A stretch of DNA of 10,980 nucleotides, from assembly GCA_040757455.1 (NCBI GenBank), contig JBFLXE010000092.1:1-10980 (forward strand), written 5' to 3'. This document shows positions 6,809 to 10,980 of the stretch, one piece after another (the first letter of the stretch is position 1; each line of letters opens with the position of its first letter). This DNA is from Kmv42 sp040757455 (GTDB lineage: Bacteria; Nitrospirota; Thermodesulfovibrionia; Thermodesulfovibrionales; SM23-35). Both the position numbers and the translations under genes were made by a program. The notes below the pieces were generated by a model, which made no database searches, had not been told where the DNA came from, and saw nothing but the letters and a program-made list of their open reading frames with translations.

Positions 6809-6923
6809 GATAAAAATTGTCATTGCGGCTTGCCCGCCAGAGGCGGACTTGCCCAGAATCTTTCTTTGTTTTCAGAAGGATTCCCGACGCTCCACCTCTG
6901 GCGGATTGCGGAAACGACAATTT
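6809..6923. repeat. Palindromic intergenic repeat element 1
   Basis: This element fills part of the gap between dksA and the helical-repeat gene. Outer arms AAATTGTC (6814-6821) and GACAATTT (6916-6923) are exact inverted copies. Inside, CCGCCAGAGGCGG (6834-6846) pairs with CCACCTCTGGCGG (6892-6904) at 12 of 13 positions, and the left copy is also a small hairpin by itself (CCGCC-AGA-GGCGG). It is more GC-rich than its AT-rich surroundings and encodes nothing. It looks like a dispersed REP/MITE-type repeat; a genome-wide copy count is needed to confirm this. From 6924 to 7039 I see nothing recognisable. Confidence 0.6.
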
Positions 6924-7039
6924 GTGAGATCTTACAATGATCCCATTAGTAAGTCTTTTCTGATTTGTTAAAAATATCTATTATTCAAAAATGTATTAAA
7001 ATCTAATAGGTATTTTATGTAAGGTGCCGTTTATATATA

Positions 7040-7178
7040 CCCAAATCCAGCGATAACAGTGATAAGAACTTATATGTACGGTCATTGCGAGCACCCAAAG
7101 GGTGCGTGGCAATCTCACTAGATGAGACGAGATTGCTTCGTTTCACTTGCAATGACAATTTTTATCGCTGGATCTGGG
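7040..7178. repeat. Nested palindromic repeat element 2 (MITE/REP-like)
   Basis: Outer arms at 7040-7056 and 7162-7178 are inverted copies matching at 16 of 17 positions (CCCAAATCCAGCGATAA against CCCAGATCCAGCGATAA). Nested inside are GTCATTGC (7081-7088) with GCAATGAC (7149-7156), a perfect 6-base-pair hairpin GCACCC-AAA-GGGTGC (7091-7105), and GCAATCTC (7109-7116) with GAGATTGC (7129-7136). The inner GTCATTGCGAG...GCAATGAC layout is the widespread REP-like palindrome seen between genes in many bacteria. The element ends 31 bases before the next start codon. Confidence 0.7.
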
Positions 7179-7209
7179 ATATAGCTTTTTTGAAATAATC
7201 ATAAAGGTT

Positions 7210-7986
7210 ATGAAGAATTTTGATGCAATTCTGAATGAGGTCTTTACAGCGGATGAAGAGGAGCTTAAGACCCTTGTACATCATCCATCATCGAGAATTA
7301 TCTCAAAGATTCTAATGAACCAGAATCTCAGCGAGGATCTTGCCTTAATTATTGCGAGAAGAAAGAATATTGATCCGATAATTCTTGAATCGATTTATAA
7401 TGATGTGCGTTGGAAAGATAGTTATCGCATAAAGTTAACGCTGTGTAGAAATCCAAAAACTCCGCAGAGGATCGGCCTTTCGATTATTAAAACGCTCAAG
7501 ATCATTGATCTGGCTGATCTGACAAGAAATAAACAGGTTCCTATAAATGTTCGTACAAAAGCTGAAGATGCTGTCATCGAAAAAATAATATCTCTTCCGC
7601 TCGGCATCAAGATTGCCCTTGCACGTAAGGCAAGCAGTAATGTTCTCGTTCGGCTCATAGAAGACGGCATGCGAGAAGTCGTGAAAATCTGCCTCGACAG
7701 TTCATACATAACAGAGGGTAATATATGCGCGATCGTCAGCAAAAAAAAGACGACTTCGCACGTCATTCATCAAATCGCGCATCATCCCAAATGGTCTCGC
7801 ATATATAATGTGCAGCGAGTCTTGATATTGAATAACCATACACCACTCATCCGCATCGTGGATTTCCTGAAGAATATTAGTACCAGTGATCTGAGAGATC
7901 TCTATTCCCTCCCCGCGATACCATCCAGCTCGAAGCCATTTATTTACAGAGAACTTCAGGAGAGAGGAGTTGGCGATCAGGAATAA
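7210..7986 (+). CDS. Unrecognised alpha-helical repeat protein (HEAT/LRV-like)
   Basis: I cannot assign a function to this 258-residue protein. It appears almost wholly helical, with irregular units of about 20-25 residues in which a short turn precedes a hydrophobic helix, for example LVHHPSSRIISKILMN, LARKASSNVLVRLIED and IAHHPKWSRIYNVQRVLILNNH. Recurrent H-P, N-P or N-H turns followed by two or more aliphatic positions resemble leucine-rich-repeat-variant or HEAT-like solenoids, which usually serve as protein-binding scaffolds. It is rich in Lys/Arg and Ile, with no signal peptide or membrane segment. AAAGG at 7203-7207 lies only 2 bases before the ATG, so the ribosome binding site is poor. 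It stands alone on its strand, behind repeat element 2, and its stop is 10 bases from the end of the convergent ychF-type gene. Confidence 0.7.
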   Translation: MKNFDAILNEVFTADEEELKTLVHHPSSRIISKILMNQNLSEDLALIIARRKNIDPIILESIYNDVRWKDSYRIKLTLCRNPKTPQRIGLSIIKTLKIIDLADLTRNKQVPINVRTKAEDAVIEKIISLPLGIKIALARKASSNVLVRLIEDGMREVVKICLDSSYITEGNICAIVSKKKTTSHVIHQIAHHPKWSRIYNVQRVLILNNHTPLIRIVDFLKNISTSDLRDLYSLPAIPSSSKPFIYRELQERGVGDQE

Positions 7987-7996
7987 GTTAGTTGTC

Positions 7997-9079
7997 TTAC
8001 ACATTAAATCTGAAATTGACAATGTCTCCATCTTTTATCTCGTATGATTTTCCTTCCAACCGGAGAAGCCCCTTATCTTTCGCTACGTGCATGCTGCCGG
8101 CTGAGATGAAATCATCAAATGATATCACTTCGGCTCTTATAAATCCCCTCTCTATATCAGTATGCACCTTTCCGGCAGCTTTTTGCGCTAATGTTCCTTT
8201 TTTTATACTCCAGGCCCTCACTTCCCGGCCAGCAGTCGAGAAGAAGGTAACCAAGCCCAGAAGGCTATAACACGCACGAATCAGCTTCTCCGACGCAGGC
8301 TCGTCAATACCAAGATCGTCGAAAAAAAGCCGGGCTTCCTCAGACGGAAGTTGTGCAAGTTCCATCTCTATTTTTGCGCACATTATAAGCAGGGGGAGTG
8401 TCGTAAGACGCTCACTGATCGCTGACTTAAGTTCCTTTAGCCGATCCGTTTTTAAGTCATTTTCTCCAATATTCAGAACAACTGTTTCAGGTTTGATTGA
8501 TAGAAATTGCAGATGTCTCAATGCCTTCTGCTCTTCTTCGTCAAGATTTGCTTCTCTCAAGGGGACCTCTTTATTAAGAAAGTCTTTACATTTCAACAGG
8601 ACCTTTTTTTCCAGTTCGTCGGGTTTTTTCCCGCGTTTCAAGAGATCTTTCATCCTGTCCAATCTTTTCTCTATGAGATCGAGATCTCCGAAGATCAATT
8701 CGAGTTCGACGGTCTCTATATCCCTGATGGGATCAACAGGTCCCATGGGGTGTACAATGGAACTGTCTCCGAATGCCCTGACCACCTGTGTCATAGCGTC
8801 AACATCTTTTATCAAGTCAAAAACTCTTCTATTCTGCTCTATATCGCCCTTCGTCAAACCGATATAATCTATGAATTCGATGGTAGCATATGTTGTTTTT
8901 TCCGGCTTCAGTATTTCTGACAATCTATCAAGTCTCGCATCAGGCACTTTCACAATGCCTATATTAGGCCTGCTTTCTATTGTAGGATAGATAGTAGTTT
9001 CAATATTCTGCCTGGTCAGAGCATTAAAAACGGTCGTTTTCCCGGAATTTGATAAGCCCGTGATCGCAACTCTAACCAT
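7997..9079 (-). CDS. ychF: YchF/OLA1-type P-loop NTPase with TGS domain (diverged)
   Basis: This 360-residue protein matches the YchF family (about 363) over its full length. YchF proteins are Obg-related, prefer ATP, bind ribosomes and affect stress responses. The P-loop is GLSNSGKTT (8-16), in place of the usual GLPNVGKST. Switch II begins DYIGL (71-75), keeping the hydrophobic residue after DxxG that marks this catalytic class. NIGE at 203-206 fits the NxxE specificity motif linked to ATP use. A helical region spans about 120-190, and the TGS-like C-terminal domain (about 276-360) ends VNFRFNV as in E. coli. The loop after switch II is about three residues shorter and lacks the GEGLGN signature, so this may be a paralogous subgroup rather than the housekeeping YchF. 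Start MVRVAITG fits the first strand, although an AAGGAG lies rather far upstream. Confidence 0.88.
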   Translation of the reverse strand: MVRVAITGLSNSGKTTVFNALTRQNIETTIYPTIESRPNIGIVKVPDARLDRLSEILKPEKTTYATIEFIDYIGLTKGDIEQNRRVFDLIKDVDAMTQVVRAFGDSSIVHPMGPVDPIRDIETVELELIFGDLDLIEKRLDRMKDLLKRGKKPDELEKKVLLKCKDFLNKEVPLREANLDEEEQKALRHLQFLSIKPETVVLNIGENDLKTDRLKELKSAISERLTTLPLLIMCAKIEMELAQLPSEEARLFFDDLGIDEPASEKLIRACYSLLGLVTFFSTAGREVRAWSIKKGTLAQKAAGKVHTDIERGFIRAEVISFDDFISAGSMHVAKDKGLLRLEGKSYEIKDGDIVNFRFNV

Positions 9080-9136
9080 ATTTATTGCTCTGTAAACTTC
9101 TCCTTCTCTTTCGCTCTCAACATGGCAAAGGATAAC

Positions 9137-9165
9137 TTGTATTTTACATGAGAATTAGTTTAAAT
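9137..9165 (+). promoter_or_regulatory. Weak candidate promoter for htrA
   Basis: TTGTAT (9137-9142) and TTAAAT (9160-9165) are 17 bases apart in the 118-base gap between the divergent ychF-type gene and htrA. The matches to consensus are poor (3/6 and 4/6), and I found no convincing heat-shock or extracytoplasmic sigma-factor site. The gap must also hold the promoter for the minus strand, which I could not place. Confidence 0.25.
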
Positions 9166-9197
9166 TTTTAAAATACCATTTAAATCGAGGAGAGGAA

Positions 9198-10649
9198 ATG
9201 ACCGGAAAGAAAAATCATTTTGTTTTGATCGTTTCAGCAATATTATCCTTTAGTTATATTCTTGGTCTTAGCGGAGGATTCTGCCCTTCCACGTTTGCCG
9301 CTAAGAGCGAGATCTGGGAAGAGTCGGCAGATGTTCTAAGCCAGATAGGTAAGGCTACAGCAGAGGTTGTAGGGGCTGTAAGACCTTCTGTTGTCAATAT
9401 TTCAACGATGAGGACGGTCACCATAAAAAGAGACCTTCCCCCTTTTTTTGATGACCCTTTCTTGAGGCGGTTCTTCGGGGATCAGTTTAATTTGCCCCGG
9501 GAACGTAAAACAGTGAGCCTTGGTTCAGGTGTTATTGTAGACCCCAAGGGTTACATCCTGACAGCCAACCATGTTATTCAAGGCGCGGAAGAAATAAAGG
9601 TAACTCTTTCTGATAGAAGAGAGTTCAAAGGAAAAGTAGTTGGCAATGATGCGCTAACGGATTTGGGCGTAATAAGAATAGAGGCTGAAGACCTGCCTGC
9701 AATAAAATGGGGTGATTCGGATAAACTGCGGGTCGGTGAGACAGTGCTGGCGATTGGAAGCCCTTATGGACTGACTCAGACTGTGACCATGGGCATTGTG
9801 AGCGCTGTGGGAAGGGCTAATGTTGGGATTGCAGAATATGAAGATTTTATTCAGACAGATGCGGCAATAAATCCGGGAAATTCCGGTGGGGCATTGGTTA
9901 ATGTGAAGGGAGAGCTGGTCGGAATTAATACGGCAATCTTCAGTACGAGCGGCGGTTATCAGGGAATTGGATTTGCCGTTCCCACGAACATGGCAAAAGC
10001 CGTTATGGACAGTCTCATCAGCAAAGGCAAGGTTGTCAGAGGCTGGCTTGGGGTGACGGTCCAGAGTTTGACTCGGGAGCTTTCCGAACAGTTTGGCCTG
10101 AAGGACGAAAGAGGAATTCTTGTAGCTGATGTTTCCGAGGGAGGCCCTGCTGACAAAGCAGGGATAAAGAGGGGCGACGTTATAACCGAATATATGGGCA
10201 AGAAGATAGAAGAGCCCTATCAGTTGAGGAACATGGTTGCCAATACATCACCTGGTGAAGAGGTCCAGTTGGTAATTCTGAGGGAAAATAAAGAGCAGGC
10301 GAAAAAGGCCGTGATTTCTGAATTGCCGGTGGAGATCCAGAAACCTTCAACGGCCGCATATGACAATCTTCTGAAGGGAGTGAATGTGCAAGATCTGACA
10401 GTCGAAATTTATAACAGGCTGAACCTGCCGAAAAAATTGACGGGTGTCGTTGTGACCTCTGTTAGCCAAGACAGCCCTGCAGAGAGAGTGCTTATGGCCG
10501 GTGATGTGATACAGGAAATCAACAGGCAGAAAATATCAAGTGTGAAGGATTATGAAAATGTTGCATCCCGTATTCAGCGGGGTGAAGATATCCTCTTGCT
10601 GATCTTTAGAGGAAATTCTTCGTTGTTTATAACCCTTTCTGCGAGATAG
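9198..10649 (+). CDS. degP: Do-type periplasmic serine protease DegP/HtrA
   Basis: This 483-residue envelope protease degrades or refolds damaged exported proteins. A signal peptide occupies about 1-35 (basic start, hydrophobic core, FAAKS cleavage region). C29 in GGFCPS gives a poor lipobox, so ordinary signal peptidase I cleavage is favoured. The trypsin-like domain (about 50-280) carries the triad H125 (TANHVI), D155 (LTDLGV) and S229 (GNSGGA). The loop rich in Pro/Phe/Asp at 80-103 is the LA regulatory loop. Two PDZ domains follow, about 281-372 (RGWLGVTVQ) and about 390-480. This domain order is the Do family standard. GAGGAGAGG at 9187-9195 is a strong ribosome binding site. The gene overlaps the end of convergent larC by 23 bases, with no terminator between them. 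Confidence 0.95.
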   Translation: MTGKKNHFVLIVSAILSFSYILGLSGGFCPSTFAAKSEIWEESADVLSQIGKATAEVVGAVRPSVVNISTMRTVTIKRDLPPFFDDPFLRRFFGDQFNLPRERKTVSLGSGVIVDPKGYILTANHVIQGAEEIKVTLSDRREFKGKVVGNDALTDLGVIRIEAEDLPAIKWGDSDKLRVGETVLAIGSPYGLTQTVTMGIVSAVGRANVGIAEYEDFIQTDAAINPGNSGGALVNVKGELVGINTAIFSTSGGYQGIGFAVPTNMAKAVMDSLISKGKVVRGWLGVTVQSLTRELSEQFGLKDERGILVADVSEGGPADKAGIKRGDVITEYMGKKIEEPYQLRNMVANTSPGEEVQLVILRENKEQAKKAVISELPVEIQKPSTAAYDNLLKGVNVQDLTVEIYNRLNLPKKLTGVVVTSVSQDSPAERVLMAGDVIQEINRQKISSVKDYENVASRIQRGEDILLLIFRGNSSLFITLSAR

Positions 10650-10980
10650 GTTTCTTGACATTGTGGCTGGAGTTGGGAGACGTTTGCTCTGATACCCTTT
10701 GAATTTTCTTAATAATCTCCGTGAGAGGAATATCTTTTTTCAGTGCGATTTTCCTGCAATCCTCGTATTCAGGAGATGTCTTGAGAACTTCGTCTCCGAG
10801 AAGTGAGAATTTGACTCTTACTTCGCCGAATTCGGTATTTATTTTTTTGATCTGCCGTTTGAGGATTTTTCTCTTTGTCTCGTAATATCTGAGTCCAATT
10901 GTACTGGTTTCTCTGAATATAATCCTCATGATTTCTTCCTTCCTGTCCTCCGAGCAGAGCACTGTTAGCAAGATCCCGGG
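10627..10980 (-). CDS. larC: Nickel-pincer cofactor biosynthesis protein LarC, C-terminal part
   Basis: LarC inserts nickel into the pincer cofactor of lactate racemase and related enzymes. Only the last 117 codons are in view, and the frame stays open to the window edge, so the gene starts beyond 10980. Recognisable family segments in order are PGILLTVLC, IFRETSTIGLRYYE, FGEVRVKFS, and SPEYEDCRKIALKKDIPLTEI. These are typical of the LarC C-terminal (former DUF111) region. The internal TTG at 10969-10971 should not be taken as the start. In lactobacilli larC is made through a frameshift between two ORFs; the region where that would occur is not in this window. The final 23 bases overlap the end of the convergent htrA gene. 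Whether larA, larB and larE are nearby cannot be seen. Confidence 0.88.
   Translation of the reverse strand, partial: PGILLTVLCSEDRKEEIMRIIFRETSTIGLRYYETKRKILKRQIKKINTEFGEVRVKFSLLGDEVLKTSPEYEDCRKIALKKDIPLTEIIKKIQRVSEQTSPNSSHNVKKPISQKGL

Noticed and set aside
6809..7178. CRISPR-like repeats
   Set aside because: There are only two units, they are inverted rather than direct, they have different interiors, and there is no regular spacing or cas gene.
7040..7191. Repeat element 2 followed by a T run (TTTTTT at 7186-7191) as an intrinsic terminator
   Set aside because: The arms are over 100 bases apart, the T run is several bases past the stem, and no plus-strand gene ends upstream of it.
8493..8920. 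Long plus-strand reading frames inside the ychF-type gene
   Set aside because: They are antisense to a well-supported protein, overlap each other in two frames, and have no recognisable domain.
9198..9305. HtrA as a lipoprotein because of C29
   Set aside because: The residues before the cysteine (GGF) do not fit a lipobox, and a normal signal peptidase I region (FAAKS) follows.
1..10980. A new defence, phage or mobile gene system
   Set aside because: All identified proteins are housekeeping or metabolic types. There is no integrase, transposase, toxin or nuclease gene, and the only mobile-like features are small noncoding repeats.

Overview
The window reads as ordinary chromosomal DNA of an anaerobic Gram-negative bacterium, most likely a deltaproteobacterium (Desulfobacterota) or a relative such as Nitrospirota. 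This is inference from gene content, not a database match. The supporting genes are an AMIN-domain periplasmic amidase, a Do-type HtrA protease, a TraR/DksA-family factor, a diverged YchF-type NTPase, LarC (lactate racemase nickel cofactor) and a release-factor-like protein. Coding density is high, and the only stretch over 300 bases without a gene is 6708-7209.

Layout. A plus-strand block runs from 192 to 6201: a short NifU-domain protein, an N-acetylmuramoyl-L-alanine amidase (overlapping the NifU gene by an ATGA), an N-acyl-D-amino-acid deacylase, a PuuD-like class I glutamine amidotransferase, a PerM/AI-2E permease and an archaeal-eRF1-like protein. The last four are packed with tiny gaps or overlaps, so at least 1687-6201 looks like one operon. 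A good sigma-70-type promoter sits at 141-169. A dksA-family gene converges on this block from 6707 to 6270 with its own promoter. The 6720-7209 gap holds two nested palindromic repeat elements that share an 18-base end in opposite orientation. After it come an unrecognised alpha-helical repeat protein (plus strand), a YchF-type gene (minus strand, converging with a 10-base gap), a divergent 118-base gap, htrA (plus strand) and the 3' part of larC (minus strand). The htrA and larC coding regions overlap tail to tail by 23 bases.

How the genes may work together. The amidase releases stem peptides from peptidoglycan, the deacylase frees D-amino acids from N-acyl forms, and PuuD-like enzymes hydrolyse gamma-glutamyl bonds. 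Side by side they suggest cell-wall peptide or D-amino-acid salvage, but this is inference from neighbourhood only. The DksA-like, eRF1-like and YchF-like proteins act on RNA polymerase or the ribosome. HtrA handles envelope protein quality control.

The observation most worth checking is the deacylase/PuuD junction. The reading frame with PuuD similarity has no ATG, GTG, TTG or CTG where the protein should begin. The deacylase ends in CTT TAA, where a +1 slip would enter exactly that frame. A one-base indel, an ATT start or a recoded fusion are all possible. Other points of interest are a GGW in place of the release-factor GGQ, a 28-residue hairpin-containing insertion in the deacylase, a shortened switch II loop in the YchF-type protein, and the paired repeat elements. 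I saw no clear new defence or mobile system, no CRISPR array, and no tRNA or rRNA gene.
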